Source: Microbacterium elymi
Lineage (GTDB): Bacteria > Actinomycetota > Actinomycetes > Actinomycetales > Microbacteriaceae
Length of the DNA stretch: 64,000 nucleotides
Assembly (NCBI RefSeq): GCF_021582895.2
Contig: NZ_CP091139.2
Location: 1,178,001-1,242,000, forward strand
Reading direction: 5' to 3'
In this document: positions 7,611 to 17,942 of the stretch, one piece after another
Position numbering within the stretch: position 1 is the stretch's first letter
Layout of the letters: every line of letters begins with the position of its first letter
The notes under the pieces: generated by a model
Seen by the model: only the letters and a program-made list of their open reading frames with translations
What the model was told of the DNA's origin: nothing
The model's database searches: none
Made by a program: the position numbers and the translations under genes

Positions 7611-8852
7611 GCCCGTGCGCCGTCCGTCCCGAGCCGATCCGCCCGTCGCGGTCCAGGCCCATGGCGTAGGCGCGGGCCAGCATCGGCCCGAACGGGCCGG
7701 ACAGTGCACCGGCGAGGGCACCGGTCACGACCCGATGCGCGAGCGCCGATCGCGGTCGCCCCAGAGCGGTGTTCGCCGCGGCCAGCCGCACGGCCGTGCG
7801 GGCCGAGGCGAGGCGCTGCCGTTCCCACCGCGCGAGCTCGTCCGAGGACTCCACCTGCGGCAGCCAACGGGCGATCAGCGGCGCCAGGGTCGCGACATCC
7901 AGCAGCCCCAGGTTCATCCCCTGCCCGCCGATCGGGCTCACCTCGTGCGCGGCGTCGCCGACGACGAACACGCGTCCGAGGCGCAGGCGGTGGGCGACCG
8001 CGCGACGGATGCCGAATCCGGTCACCCGCTCGATCCGCGCCGCCAGGGCGTCATCGCCGGTACGGTCGGCGACGGCGCGACGCAACCGGTCGACCGCCGC
8101 GGCATCCGTGTCATCGAGCGGTGCAGAACCGCGATCGGATGCCGCATCCCAGGCGACGAGCCGGCGGCCGCCACCGGGCAGTGGGAAGGACTCGAGCACG
8201 CCCGCGGCATCCAGGGTGACCGCCGCGACCTCGGCCGACTCCACCGACGGCCCCGGCACATCGGCCATGAGGTACCGGTCGCGGTAGGCGTGGGATCGGA
8301 CGCCGGCCGCGGGCACGAGATGCCGGCCGCCGGCACCGGCCGCGACGATCACCGTGCGCGCGATGAGCCGCTCGGCGGCCTGAGGCACGGACGGGTCGCC
8401 GACGCGACCGGTCCCGCGCGAGGCCGGCGCCGCCACGAGCACGTCGACGACCGTGCCGCGGTCGTGCACGGCGACCGCCCGTGACGCGCGCCGCGGCGGC
8501 GGCCCTCCTGCGGCCACGGCCGCCTCGGTCCGCGCCTGGGCAGCGTCGCCACGAACGGGAATCGGGTGTCGAGCCGGTCGAAGCGCACCTCGCCGAGCAC
8601 CCGCCCACCCGCCCGCGCGACGCCGCGCGGCACGCGCGCCGCATCGGCGAGGATGCGGTCGGTGGCACCCGACGGCTCCAGCGCCGCGAGCACCGGAGCG
8701 TGCACCCCGATCGCGCGACTGCCCGGCGCCGGGTCGGGGCGCGCCTCGAGCAGCACGACATCCAGGCCGAGTCGGGCCAGCTCCGCGGCGGCGAACAGTC
8801 CGGTCGGCCCGGCGCCGATGACGATCACGTCGTGGTCGGGACCGCCGCTCAC
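7600..8852 (-). CDS. FAD-dependent aromatic-ring monooxygenase
   Basis: A group A flavoprotein monooxygenase of about 415 residues. The N-terminal FAD fold is VIVIGAGPTGLFAAAELARL, and the second FAD motif is FVVGDAAHEVSPIGGQGMNL. Between them lies a substrate domain of the PheA/UbiH type. The GTG start overlaps the methyltransferase stop (GTGA). A one-base loss in a C run near 8540 breaks the frame after VATLP. It would hydroxylate the aromatic product of the adjacent type III polyketide synthase. Confidence 0.85.
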
Positions 8853-9547
8853 CGCGTCACCGGCCGGTGCACGGCGAGCAGGCGGAACGGCCGGGCGCCG
8901 GCGACCGCCCAGCCGGGCGGCAGCGCGGCCGCCAGCTCGCCGGCGGTGAAGCTGCGGCGGATGTCGCGAGCCCGTCCGTGCGCAGGAAGGTGCCGGGCGC
9001 CAGGGGCAGGATGCCGATCGCGTAGGCCGCGTAGGCGGTGCGGCTGCGGGCGATGTCGGCGTGGACCGCCAGCCGGGTGGCGAGCCTGGAGGTGTCGGCG
9101 AACAGCGCGGAGCGGTCGCGGTCGTCGAGGTGATGCAGCACGTGGTTCGAGATGACGATGTCGAAGGCATCGCCGGCGGCGACCAGCTTGCGCACTCGTC
9201 GCGGCGCGGTAGGCGACGCCGCGTTCGGGTCGCGCGGCGCACGCCACCGCGATCGCCCGGGGGTCGGGGTCGATGCCCACCCCCGTCACGGCGAAGCCGT
9301 CGGCACGGGCGGTGCGCACGAGGCGGCGGAGGATGTCGCCGCCCCCGCACCCGATGTCGAGGATGCGCACCGGTCCGGCGGCGTCGGCCAGCGCGGGCCG
9401 CAGGTGCGTGCGGTACACGCCCGCCCATCCGGCCACCAGCCGGTTCACCAGGGCGAACCGCTCGAGCGTGCGACGCAGGCGCTGCGGATCGCAGGCCGGA
9501 TCGTCCATCAGCTCGGCGAGCCGGTCGGCGCGCACCGCGAGGCTCAC
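8849..9547 (-). CDS. Class I SAM-dependent methyltransferase
   Basis: A methyltransferase of about 232 residues in the middle of the polyketide operon. Motif I is VRILDIGCGGGDILRRL, the acidic end of beta-2 is GVGIDPDP, and motif IV is FDIVISNHVLHHL. The GTG start overlaps the synthase stop. Two breaks are present: an extra base at 9186-9191 (GCTTGC on the plus strand) and a lost base near 8972. It probably O- or C-methylates the synthase product. Confidence 0.8.
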   Translation of the reverse strand: MSLAVRADRLAELMDDPACDPQRLRRTLERFALVNRLVAGWAGVYRTHLRPALADAAGPVRILDIGCGGGDILRRLVRTARADGFAVTGVGIDPDPRAIAVACAARPERGVAYRAATSAQAGRRRRCLRHRHLEPRAASPRRPRPLRAVRRHLQARHPAGGPRRHRPQPHRLRGLRDRHPAPGARHLPAHGRARDIRRSFTAGELAAALPPGWAVAGARPFRLLAVHRPVTR

Positions 9548-10678
9548 GCCGTCGCCTCCCGGCGGACGAACTGGGCGGTCTCGACGGTCAGGCCCGGTCC
9601 GAACGCCAGCCCGACCACCCGTGCGTCGTCGCCGAGCGCACGGTCGGCGAGGATGCGCTGCAGGATGAACAGCACCGTGGCGCTGGACATGTTGCCGAAC
9701 TCGCGCAGCACCGCGCGCGAGGTCGCCATCGCGGCATCCGGAAGCCCCAGTCCCGCCTGCACCCGGTCGAGGATGCTGCGCCCGCCCGGGTGCACGGCCC
9801 AGGCGTCCACCGCGGCGATCCGGGCAGGCATCGTCACGGCTGTCCTCGGGCTCGGCGGCGCCGCCGAGCGCGGCGCGGACCACGCCGCGGATCTCGCGTC
9901 CGACGATGCGCGGCACCTCGGCGGTCAGGATCATCTCGAATCCGGCATCCCCGACGGTCCAGTCCATCGCGGACTCGCCGTCGTCGGTGATGCTGGTCGA
10001 GAACGCCCCCAGCTCGAGCACCGCGGCGTCGCGCCGCGCCGGTGCGCCGGCCACCACGGCGGCCGCCGCACCGTCGGCGAAGACGGCGGACGCGACGATC
10101 TGGTCGGGGTCGCTCGATGAGCGCAGGTGCAGCGAGCACAGCTCGGCGCACACCACGAGCACGACCGCCTCGGGCTGGGCGGCACAGATCCGCGCCGCGG
10201 CCCGCAGGCCCGGGAACGCGGCCGCGCATCCCATGAACCCGAGGTGGTAGCGCTCGGCGCCGGCCGGGATGCCGAGGTCCCGCACCAGCCGGAAGTCCGG
10301 TCCGGGCGCGAAGAAACCGGTGCACGAGACCGTGATCACATGGGTGACCTGGGCCGCCGACATCCGTGCGCGCCGCAGGGCGTCCAGCGCCGCCGCGGCG
10401 AACAGCCCGGGCGCCTCACGCCGGTAGACCTCGTTGCGCGCCTCGGTCGACGGCGACCGCAGCCGGTCGTCGGCGTCGAGGAACAGCCCCTCCCCGCCGG
10501 CGAGTTCGGCGACGACGCTGTGCCGGTGGTCGATCGCGGCATGGTCGAACGCCGCGCCGATCAGCCGCACCGCGCGACGGTCGATGCCGGCCTGCCCGGC
10601 GAACAGGTCGCGGATCCGCTGCTGGGTCAGTCGGGTGGGGGGAGCGGCCGTTCCGACCGAGAGGAGTGCCGCCGTCAT
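9544..10678 (-). CDS. Type III polyketide synthase (chalcone/alkylresorcinol synthase family)
   Basis: A homodimeric ketosynthase of about 378 residues. The catalytic Cys is in HVITVSCTGFFAPG, the His in WAVHPGG and the Asn in EFGNMSSATV, giving the Cys-His-Asn triad. The family condenses malonyl-CoA units onto an acyl-CoA starter without an acyl carrier protein. A frame break near 9840 (extra base in a GCTGT context) separates the two halves. It is the first gene of a GTGA-coupled operon of synthase, methyltransferase and monooxygenase. Product class is inferred from context, probably an alkyl-pyrone, resorcinol or quinone. Confidence 0.9.
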
Positions 10679-10783
10679 GTCCCCAGCATGCAACCGCTCC
10701 CCCGGTCACGTCAACGGGCTCGCGCATCCGTCTGCGACCGGGGGCTCGACGAGCCTCGTCCCCCCGCCGCGTAGCATGCCGGT

Positions 10784-11562
10784 GTGACCGCCTACTTCGA
10801 ACGACTCGGCCCGACCTCGTTCCGCGCGACCGATCACACCCGCGGCGCGTGGGATCCGACCCAGATGCACGTGGCGCCCACGATCGGGCTGCTCGCACAC
10901 GCGATCGAGTCCGACCGGGACGCCCGCCGCGACGACGGCCTGCTGCTCACGCGCCTCTCCGTCGACATCCTCGGCACCATGCCCGTCGGCACGCTCGAGG
11001 TCGCGGTGCGCGTGCTGCGCCCGGGCCGCACCATCGAACTCGTCGAGGCCACCCTCGCGCACGACGGCCGCACGGCGCTCATCGCCCGCGCGTGGCTCGA
11101 GCAGGGTACGACACCGGTGCAGTGCAGTGGAGCGCGCTGCCGTCGATCCCCGGCCCGCACGAGCTGGAGGCATTCGATCCCGCGGCGGGCTGGGCCGGCA
11201 CCTTCGCGCGCACGATCGAGGCGCGGCGGCGGCTGGTCGAGCCGGGCCGTGGGCAGGTATGGCTGCGGCTCGGGATGCCGCTGCTCGACGACGAGCCGGT
11301 GAGCACGACCGCGCAGGTGCTGGGCGTGGCCGACATCGTCAACGGGATGACGCCGCGGCTGACACCGGAGGTCGCGAACTACCCGAACCTGGACCTGACG
11401 GTGCACCTGTTCCGGCTTCCCCGCGACGCGTGGATCGGCTTCGACACCGAGGTCTCGATCGGCGCCGACGGCATCGGCCTGACCCGTGCCGCGCTGCACG
11501 ACGCCGACGGCCCGATCGGCGCGAGCGCCCAGACCCTGACCGTGCGGCTGCGCGACGAGTGA
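10784..11562 (+). CDS. Thioesterase-family (hotdog-fold) protein
   Basis: A TesB-like double-hotdog protein of about 259 residues. The N-terminal half has TSFRATDHTRGAWDPTQMH and LLTRLSVDILGTMPVG; the second half has QVWLRLGMPLLDDEPVS and the closing WIGFDTEVSIGADGIG with LTRAALHDADG. The GTG start is leaderless in style, with TAGCAT a few bases upstream. A G-run loss near 11106 breaks the frame. It is divergent from the polyketide synthase, so it could act on acyl-CoA starters, but a general acyl-CoA role is equally possible. Confidence 0.75.
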
Positions 11563-11593
11563 CGCACCGGCCCGGAGGCGGTCGCCCGGCGGC

Positions 11594-12607
11594 TCAGACG
11601 GCCGGTTGGTCGTCCAGCCCGCCGGCCTCGACGAATGAGCGATACATGTCGGTCTGCAGGCAGGGCCGAGCCGAGCATCCCGCTGCGCGAGAGCTGCTCC
11701 AGCCGGCCGACCAGGTGAGGCGGGATGCCACGTCCCACGTGGTCGCGTGGGCCTCGGCGGCGATTGCGGCGGCGACCTCGCGCGCCCGGCGCAGGGCGTG
11801 GGCCGCGGCGGATCGGCGCCGATCGCCGAGCCCGCGGAAGCGGTAGCCGTGGCCGGGTGCGACATCCCACTCGTCGTACGGCGCCAGCGCGCGCAGCGAG
11901 CGCAAGTAGTCGGCGAGGGGATTCGTCCCCAGCTGGGCGCCGAGTCCCAGCCCCGGGTAGACGGTGGGCAGGATGTGGTCGCCGGAGAACAGGATGCGGC
12001 GCTCCTCGTCGGCGATGCAGATGTGCCCGGGCGTGTGCCCGGGGGTGAGCACGGTCCGCCACCGCAGGCCGTCGACCGGGATCTGGTCGCCGTCGTCCAC
12101 GAGGATGTCGGCGGTCAGGGCGATCCGGTTCGGGCCGCCGTGCTCGGCCATCCGCTCGCGGAGCGCCCGGGCCGCGGCATCCGGGACGCCCCAGGCCTCC
12201 AGCGATGCGAGCTGGTCGGCCGCGCCGCCGGCGCCCGCGGCGTCGATGGAGGCCTGCTCGCGGCGGCCGAGGACCACCCCGGCACCGGAGGCGGAGCGCA
12301 GCCGCCCGGCCGACCCGATGTGATCGGGGTGCGCGTGCGTGACGACGACCGTGCGCACGTCGGCGAGCCGGCGGTCGATCGTGGCGAGGAAGGCGTCCAG
12401 CGCCGAGATCACCGCGTCCGAGTCCCACCCGGGGTCGATCACGGTGACGGCACCGGATGCCGCGCGGTGCACGACGCCGAGCGTGTAGGTGAGGAACGAG
12501 CCCGGCATCGGCAGCGGCACCGACCACAGCCCGTCGTCGATCGGCTCCGGCTCGGGGATGCCGCCCGTGGTGGCGGCCTGATGCCGCTGCGCGCTGATCG
12601 GATGCAT
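11594..12607 (-). CDS. MBL-fold metallo-hydrolase
   Basis: A metallo-beta-lactamase-fold enzyme of about 338 residues. The metal site is THAHPDHIGS (HxHxDH), with further His ligands in LTPGHTPGH, an Asp in FSGDHILP and a C-terminal His in APGHGYRF. The C-terminal part resembles the LACTB2-like winged-helix end. Two compensating breaks, a lost base near 11718 and an extra G in GCAGGC at 11656-11661, garble about 20 residues. The start at ATG 12607 is the likeliest; an upstream in-frame start exists. The substrate is unknown. Confidence 0.8.
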   Translation of the reverse strand: MHPISAQRHQAATTGGIPEPEPIDDGLWSVPLPMPGSFLTYTLGVVHRAASGAVTVIDPGWDSDAVISALDAFLATIDRRLADVRTVVVTHAHPDHIGSAGRLRSASGAGVVLGRREQASIDAAGAGGAADQLASLEAWGVPDAAARALRERMAEHGGPNRIALTADILVDDGDQIPVDGLRWRTVLTPGHTPGHICIADEERRILFSGDHILPTVYPGLGLGAQLGTNPLADYLRSLRALAPYDEWDVAPGHGYRFRGLGDRRRSAAAHALRRAREVAAAIAAEAHATTWDVASRLTWSAGWSSSRAAGCSARPCLQTDMYRSFVEAGGLDDQPAV

Positions 12608-12686
12608 CTCAGACGCGAGCCCCACTGATCCGGTCCGGTCGTTCGCGCACCCGACCGAGCCTACGCCGCGCACGCGGGTGCGCGTG

Positions 12687-13087
12687 TCACCCGAGCGCGG
12701 CGCGCAGCGGGTAGTCCTGGTCCTCGAGGATCACCTGGGATGCCGCACCCGAGGTGCGATTGACCACCACGGGGGCCAGGAGGTTCACGCTCACCCCGTC
12801 GCGGCGGGGGTGGGCCACGACCAGCAGCATCGCGTCGTCCGGCGAGGCCAGCCCGAGGTCGGCCACCTGCTCCTCGCTGAGGATCGGGGCGTAGCCGGAT
12901 GCCACGGTCTGCGGATCCACGAGGAAGACCCGCAGCTCGGTTGCTCGGCCGCGTGCATCGCGAACAGCCCGTCGGCCCCCTCGATCGGGGTCAGGGCGAA
13001 CGCGGTGTGCGGCGCGAAGCCCGGCGGCGGCGCGACGAAGGACAGGGCGACGAAGGACTCGGCGACGGAGGAGGCGGAATCGGTCAT
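12687..13087 (-). CDS. fliW: Flagellar assembly factor FliW
   Basis: A small protein of about 134 residues that binds flagellin and antagonises CsrA, linking flagellin synthesis to export. Typical segments are SFVALSFVAPPPGFAPHTAF, ILSEEQVADLGLASPDDA and NLLAPVVVNRTSGAASQVIL. A one-base change near 12940 breaks the frame between AAEQP and the rest. Its ATG overlaps the flgL stop (ATGA). The partner csrA lies at the far end of the cluster (40344). Confidence 0.9.
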
Positions 13088-13967
13088 CGCAGGAAGTCCA
13101 TCAGCGACGGCTCGAGCACGCGCCCGGTCACGGCCAGCGCGGAGCGGTACACGAGCTCCTGCGACTGCAGCCGCACCAGCACCTCGACCGAATCGACATC
13201 CTCCACGGCCGCGCGGCGGGCCTCGAGCGAGACGGCATCGTCCACGGCGGCCTCCTTCGCGCGCTCGATCTGGGACTGACGGGCGCCGACGGCGCCCTGG
13301 GCACTGAGCATAGCGGTGCGCCGTTCATCGATCGCGGTGAGGTGGTGGCCCACATTCGTCCCCGAGCGCAGGTCGGCCACGACCGAGTCCAGCAGCGCGA
13401 ACACCGAGTCGGCACCGGTGCCGAAGACGGCCGCGCCGTCGGCGTCCACTCGCACGGTGACCCCGTCCGAGATCCGTCGCTGCACCTCGGCCCCCGGCGT
13501 CCCGGTGAACCCGTAGGCGGGGTCGAAGGCGACGCCGGCATCGGATGTCCCGGCGAAGACGGTGCGGCCCAGCAGCGTGGTGTTGGCCTGGGCGAGCAGC
13601 TCGGCCCGGATGCCCTCCAGCTCGGTGGCGATCGCCTCCTTGGCCGTGGCATCCAGCGCCCCGTCGTTGGCGCCCTGCACGGTGAGGTCCCGGGCGCGGC
13701 CCAGCAGCGCGGTCGACGACGAGATGGCGCTGTCGGCCGTGGTCACCCAGGCGAGCCCGTCGTCGATGTTGCGGGCGTACTGCTGGGTGCGCTGCGCTGC
13801 GCATGCACCTGCAGGGCGGTCGCCGCGGCGGCCGGGTCGTCGGAGGGCACCGCGAAGGCGCGCTGGGATGTCGCCTGCTCCTGCAGGCGCGCCAGCTGGG
13901 CGAGGTTCGCCTGCAGGTGTCGCATCGCCGACTGGGCCATGGCCGGGGCCGTCACACGCGAGATCAT
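13084..13967 (-). CDS. flgL: Flagellar hook-associated protein 3 (FlgL)
   Basis: A hook-filament junction protein of about 294 residues. The N-terminus MISRVTAPAMAQSAMRHLQA and the C-terminal heptad region (LVRLQSQELVYRSALAVTGR) are those of the flagellin/FlgL superfamily. A break near 13798, in a CAGCGCAGCG stretch, separates the first 60 residues. It follows flgK with a clear GAGAGGGAG ribosome site and precedes fliW with an ATGA overlap. It is exported through the flagellar type III apparatus. Confidence 0.9.
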
Positions 13968-13980
13968 CGTGCTCCCTCTC

Positions 13981-15388
13981 TCATCGGCCGACGATTCCGG
14001 TCTTGTTGATCAGCACGTCCAGCGCCTCGTCGATGGCGCTGAGCACGCGGGCGGATGCCTGGTAGGCGGCCTGGTAGGTGACCAGGCTGAGGGTCTCCTC
14101 GTCGCCGTCGACGGCCGCCACCGACTGCTGGGCAGTGGTCGCGGCCACCGCCGAGGTCTCGGACAGCCGGGCGCGCTGCACGTCCCCGGCGGTGGACACC
14201 CCGAAGCGGAGCACCTGGTCGGCCCAGACGGCGTCCGGCGAGCCGTCGCCGGTGCCGAGCCTGCGACATGGCGTCGGCGTTGGTCGCGTCGAACGCGCCG
14301 GCGCCGGGTGCGGCCAGGGCCAGATCGGCGCCCGAGGTCGGCACCACGCTCAGCCCGAGCGCGGCCGGACCGGTCGCGGCCAGCGCGAAGAAATCGCCGC
14401 CGGCGGTGCCGGCTGCCGTCACTCCCAGGTGGTGCTGCGCGTTGACCCGGTCGGCGAGGGTCGTCGCGACGGTGTTGTACGCGGCGGCGAGCTGGGCCAG
14501 CGGTCCGCCCTGGCCGGCCGGCGCGAGCACCGAGAGCGCCCCGCCGAGTTCGCCGTCGCCGAGCGCGACCGGGAACGCGGACCCCTCCCAGCCCAGCGTC
14601 ACCGGCTGCCCGCCGTCGATCGTGGTCGGACCGCTGACGACGAGGTGCCGGGCCTGGGCGCCGGACACCAGCGCGTTCCCGTCGACCCGGACGGTGAGGG
14701 TGCCGTCCGGTTCCTCGCTCGCACGCGCGCCGGCCATCCGGGCGACGTTCTGGGCGAGCACGCCGCGCTGGTCGATGAGCTCGTTGGCGGTGCGGCCGGA
14801 GGCCACGGCATCCCGGATCTGGCGGTTCAGCGCGGCGATCTGATCGGCCGCGCTGTTGATCTGCGACACGGTGCGGTCAACGCCCGTCCGGGCGTCGCTC
14901 CACTGCCCGGCGACGGTGCGGTACCCCTCGGCGAGGCGGCCGGCCAGCTCCTGGGCCGAACTGAGCACGACCGCGGCGGCGGCGCCGGAGTCCGGGGCGT
15001 TCGAGAGATCCTGCCATCCGGACCAGAACGCCGACAGCCGGGCCGCCATGCCGTCTGCGGTCGGCTCGGCCAGCGCCACTTCGGCCGTGGTGGCGGCCTG
15101 CGCTCGCGTCGACCAGAAGCCCGATGCGGCGAGGGTGTCGCGCACCCGGGCATCCAGCAGCGCATCGCCCAGCCGGGCGATCCCGTCGACGGCCACGCCC
15201 TGGCCCGGTACGGCGCCGGTCGAGAACCGGCCGGCCTGGGCCACCGCGGCGATCGCGTGCGTGTTCACGCGCTGCCGCGTGTACCCGTCGGTGGTCTGGT
15301 TCGCGATGTTCTGCCCGACGACATCCATCCCGCGACGCGCGGCGGCGAGCCCGGATGCCGCGGTGTTCAGCCCGCTGAAGGTGGACAT
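13981..15388 (-). CDS. flgK: Flagellar hook-associated protein 1 (FlgK)
   Basis: About 469 residues. The N-terminal rod/hook signature is FSGLNTAASGLAAARRGMDV followed by GQNIANQTTDGYTRQRV. The C-terminus, in a second frame, is LVTYQAAYQASARVLSAIDE then ALDVLINKTGIVGR, the conserved end of FlgK. The switch is caused by an extra C at GCCTGC (14259-14264). It forms the first junction ring between hook and filament. The operon runs leftward as flgN-flgK-flgL-fliW. Confidence 0.92.
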
Positions 15389-15398
15389 GCTCCCTCGC

Positions 15399-15882
15399 TC
15401 ACATCTCGGTGTCGATGATGCGGGCCGCGTCCTCGCGCGTGCGCCCGCCGTGGGTCGTGTACTCGCCGGTGTCGGCGCCGAGTCCGGCGATCGTCTCCTG
15501 CGTGGCGCGCATCACCGACGTCAGCTGCCGCACGTTGACGTCGCGCAAGCTGTCCGATCTCGGCGACGAGCTGGGTCAGCACCCGGAGGTGATCGGTGAA
15601 CACGTCGCGCCACGGGTCGGTGGGGGCGTGCTCGACGAGCTCGCGCAGGGTCGCGCCCTCGGGCGCCCCCCACTCCTCGGCGACCGTCGCCGCATCGACG
15701 ACGCGCGCGATGCCCGTCGTGCGCAAGCCGGTCCAGCACCTGCTCGATCTCGTGCGTGGCGAAATGCATCCAGCGACCGTCTCCGGCGGCCAGGCAGCTG
15801 CCTGGACCTCGAGTTTGAACAGGAGCATCTCCAGCAGCTCACGCTCATGCCAGAGCCGCATCGACAACTCGTTCGTTCCCAT
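15399..15882 (-). CDS. flgN: FlgN-type flagellar export chaperone
   Basis: A helical protein of about 160 residues: MGTNELSMRLWHERELLEML at the start and, after repair, RQLTSVMRATQETIAGLG near the end. Three breaks fall at about 15768, 15723-15728 (GCAAGC) and 15545-15550 (GCAAGC). FlgN-class chaperones escort FlgK and FlgL to the export gate, and the gene directly precedes flgK. AAGGAGGAG stands before the ATG. Family assignment rests on position, size and helical pattern more than on strong motifs. Confidence 0.75.
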
Positions 15883-15943
15883 CGGCTCCTCCTTCCCCAG
15901 TGATCCCCAGTCGCGACGCGCCGATTTCAGCGTTCGTCTTGTC

Positions 15944-15970
15944 CTATCGACAGACTCTCCCCTATGGTTA
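15944..15970 (-). promoter_or_regulatory. Sigma-28-type promoter for flgN-flgK-flgL-fliW
   Basis: Read on the minus strand: TAAC (15970-15967), 15 bases, GTCGATAG (15951-15944). It matches the flagellin promoter at 16938 with one change. It lies 62 bases before the flgN start and is divergent from the sigma gene fliA. Confidence 0.7.
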
Positions 15971-16096
15971 TGCACGAAGATGAGCGTTTTCTCATTTTCC
16001 CCGATCGCGGGGAGAAGGAGAGGCGTCGCATCGTCGGTTCCCAACCGGAGCCGTCGTGATCTGGGGACACCGAAGCTGTCGGGGGACAGCCAAGTA

Positions 16097-16919
16097 GTGA
16101 GAGACATCCAGATGCAGACGCGAGCCGAGCGCAACCGCCTGATCGAGGACAACCTGCCACTGGTCGGATACCTCGCCGCCGAGACCCACGCGCGCGCCAC
16201 GAACGTGCCACGCGAAGAGCTGGCCGCCGTCGGCGCCCTGGCACTGGTGACCGCGGCGGACGCGTTCGACCCGACCCTGGGCGTGCCGTTCGGCGCCTAC
16301 GCCCGACGCCGCGTGCTGGGCGCCTTCGCCGACGAGATGCGCGCGATGGACTGGGCCTCACGCGGCACCCGCAAGCGCATCAAAGAGACCGTCGCCGTCC
16401 GCGACACCCTGACGGCAGGGCTGGGCCGCACCGCCACGGTCGCCGAGATCGCGACCGCGATGGGCGTGCCCGCCGAGACCGTCAGCGACGCGCTGGCCGA
16501 CGCCGCGCGCACGGTCACGACCCTCGACGACCCATCCGCGCAGGATCTGGCCGGCGACATCCCGCTCCCCGAGGAGTCGGCACTGCTGGCCGAGCGCCGC
16601 GAGGTGCTGGAGTGCGCCGTCCGGGCCCTCCCCGAGCGGATGCGGCACATCGTGCAGGCCGTCTACATCGACGAGCGGCCGGTCAAGGAGATCGCCGACG
16701 AGCTCGGCGTCTCGCACTCCGCCGTCTCGCAGCAGCGCTCCGAGGCCGTGCGGCTGCTGCGCGACGCGCTGGACCAGTTCTTCGCCGACGGCGACCGGCC
16801 CGAACCGGTCTCGCGGGTCTCGGCATCCGTGCGCGAGGCGTTCTTCGCGCGGATGATCGAGGCCGGCGGCCCGCGGATGGCGAACGCGCTTGCGCCCGCG
16901 CACGGCCGTCGCCGTCTGA
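16097..16919 (+). CDS. fliA: Flagellar sigma factor FliA (sigma-28)
   Basis: A group 3 sigma factor of about 273 residues. Region 2 has RNRLIEDNLPLVGYLA and FGAYARRRVLGAFADEMRAM; region 3 has GTRKRIKETVAVRDTL; region 4 ends KEIADELGVSHSAVSQQRSE. I place the end at TGA 16917-16919. An extra T in GCTTGC (16888-16893) otherwise carries the frame into the flagellin gene; with it removed the protein ends LRPRTAVAV. Starts GTG 16097 and ATG 16112 are both possible. The 126-base leader contains a short hairpin (ATGAG...CTCAT) and no certain promoter. FliA presumably reads the TAAC-N15-GCCGATAG promoters in this cluster. Confidence 0.9.
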
Positions 16920-16937
16920 GAGATCCCGACGCGCGCC

Positions 16938-16964
16938 TAACGACGGCGTATGCGGCGCCGATAG
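16938..16964 (+). promoter_or_regulatory. Sigma-28-type promoter of the flagellin gene
   Basis: TAAC, exactly 15 bases, GCCGATAG. The enteric sigma-28 consensus is TAAA-N15-GCCGATAA. It lies 58 bases before the fliC start. Near-identical elements occur at 15944 (minus), 20029, 31106 and 33138. Confidence 0.85.
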
Positions 16965-17022
16965 CTGTCTTCGGAAGCCCACGGATGGGCTCCCGGGTAC
17001 CCCATCACGGAGGAGAAACACC

Positions 17023-17868
17023 ATGGGTATGCAGATCAACACCAACGTGTCGGCACTGAACGCCTACCGCAACCTGTCGAACACGCAGAACGACCTGTCG
17101 AAGTCCCTCGAGAAGCTCTCGAGCGGCCTTCGCATCAACCGGGCCGCGGACGACGCGGCGGGCCTGGCGATCTCCGAGGGCCTGCGCTCGCAGGTCAACG
17201 GCCTGAACGTCGCGGCCCGCAACGCCCAGGACGGCATCTCGGTCATCCAGACCGCGGAAGGCGCCCTGACCGAGGTCCACTCCATCCTGCAGCGCGTGCG
17301 CGACCTCGCGGTGCAGGCCGGAAACGACTCGAACAACGTGGACTCGCGCGCGGCCATCACGCAGGAGGTGACGGGGCTGGTCGATGAGCTCGGCCGCATC
17401 GCCGACTCGACGAACTTCAACGGCATCCAGCTGCTGGACGGGAGCGTCGCCTCGCTGTCGTTCCAGGTCGGTGCGGACGGGTCCGCCGCGAACCAGATCT
17501 CCGTCGACCTGAGCGGTGCCGACATCAAGACGCTCGCGACCGACCTGAAGACGGCGATCGTCACCACCGACGGCTTCGCCGACGCGACGGTGGCGGCCAC
17601 GACGATCACCACCGTCAGCGACGCCATCACCACCGTCTCGACGGCCCGCGCGGGCCTCGGTGCGGCACAGAACCGGTTCGAGTCGACCATCAACAGCCTC
17701 AACGTCTCCTCGGAGAACCTGGCTGCCGCCGAGAGCCGGATCCGCGACACCGACATGGCGTCCGAGATGGTCAAGTTCACGGCGAAGAACATCCTGTCGC
17801 AGGCCGGCACGGCCATGCTCGCCCAGGCCAACCAGGCCAACCAGGGCGTGCTGCAGCTGCTGCGCTGA
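17023..17868 (+). CDS. fliC: Flagellin
   Basis: A filament subunit of 281 residues with an intact frame. The D0/D1 domains are typical: MGMQINTNVSALNAYRNLSN, SSGLRINRAADDAAGLAISE, ENLAAAESRIRDTDMASEMV and the C-terminal QAGTAMLAQANQANQGVLQL. The central variable part (about residues 140-200) is short, so this is a compact flagellin lacking large outer domains. GGAGGAG precedes the ATG. FliW and CsrA encoded in the cluster are expected to regulate its translation. A strong hairpin follows the gene. Confidence 0.95.
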   Translation: MGMQINTNVSALNAYRNLSNTQNDLSKSLEKLSSGLRINRAADDAAGLAISEGLRSQVNGLNVAARNAQDGISVIQTAEGALTEVHSILQRVRDLAVQAGNDSNNVDSRAAITQEVTGLVDELGRIADSTNFNGIQLLDGSVASLSFQVGADGSAANQISVDLSGADIKTLATDLKTAIVTTDGFADATVAATTITTVSDAITTVSTARAGLGAAQNRFESTINSLNVSSENLAAAESRIRDTDMASEMVKFTAKNILSQAGTAMLAQANQANQGVLQLLR

Positions 17869-17883
17869 TCACGCTGAGACACC

Positions 17884-17915
17884 GGGCGGCTCCGCGGGTG
17901 ACCGCGGGGCCGCCC
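17884..17915 (+). terminator. Hairpin after flagellin
   Basis: GGGCGGC-T-CCGCGG, a 4-base loop, then CCGCGG-G-GCCGCCC. The 13-pair stem has one central mismatch, and a C-rich tail follows. It probably terminates or attenuates the abundant flagellin transcript before fliD. Confidence 0.75.
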
Positions 17916-17942
17916 TCCCCCACCTGACGCGGAAGGACACCC

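Noticed and set aside
8849..10693. A polyketide synthase-methyltransferase fusion
   Set aside because: The continuous frame is produced by a break near 9840; the corrected synthase ends at 9544 with a GTGA overlap to a separate methyltransferase.
15970..16059. A 29-codon frame in the fliA leader (MHEDERFLIFPDRGEKER...)
   Set aside because: It has no clear ribosome site and overlaps the divergent promoter; there is too little to support a gene.
16112..17059. FliA extending into the flagellin gene
   Set aside because: The run-on depends on the extra T at 16888-16893; the corrected frame stops at 16919, before the flagellin promoter.
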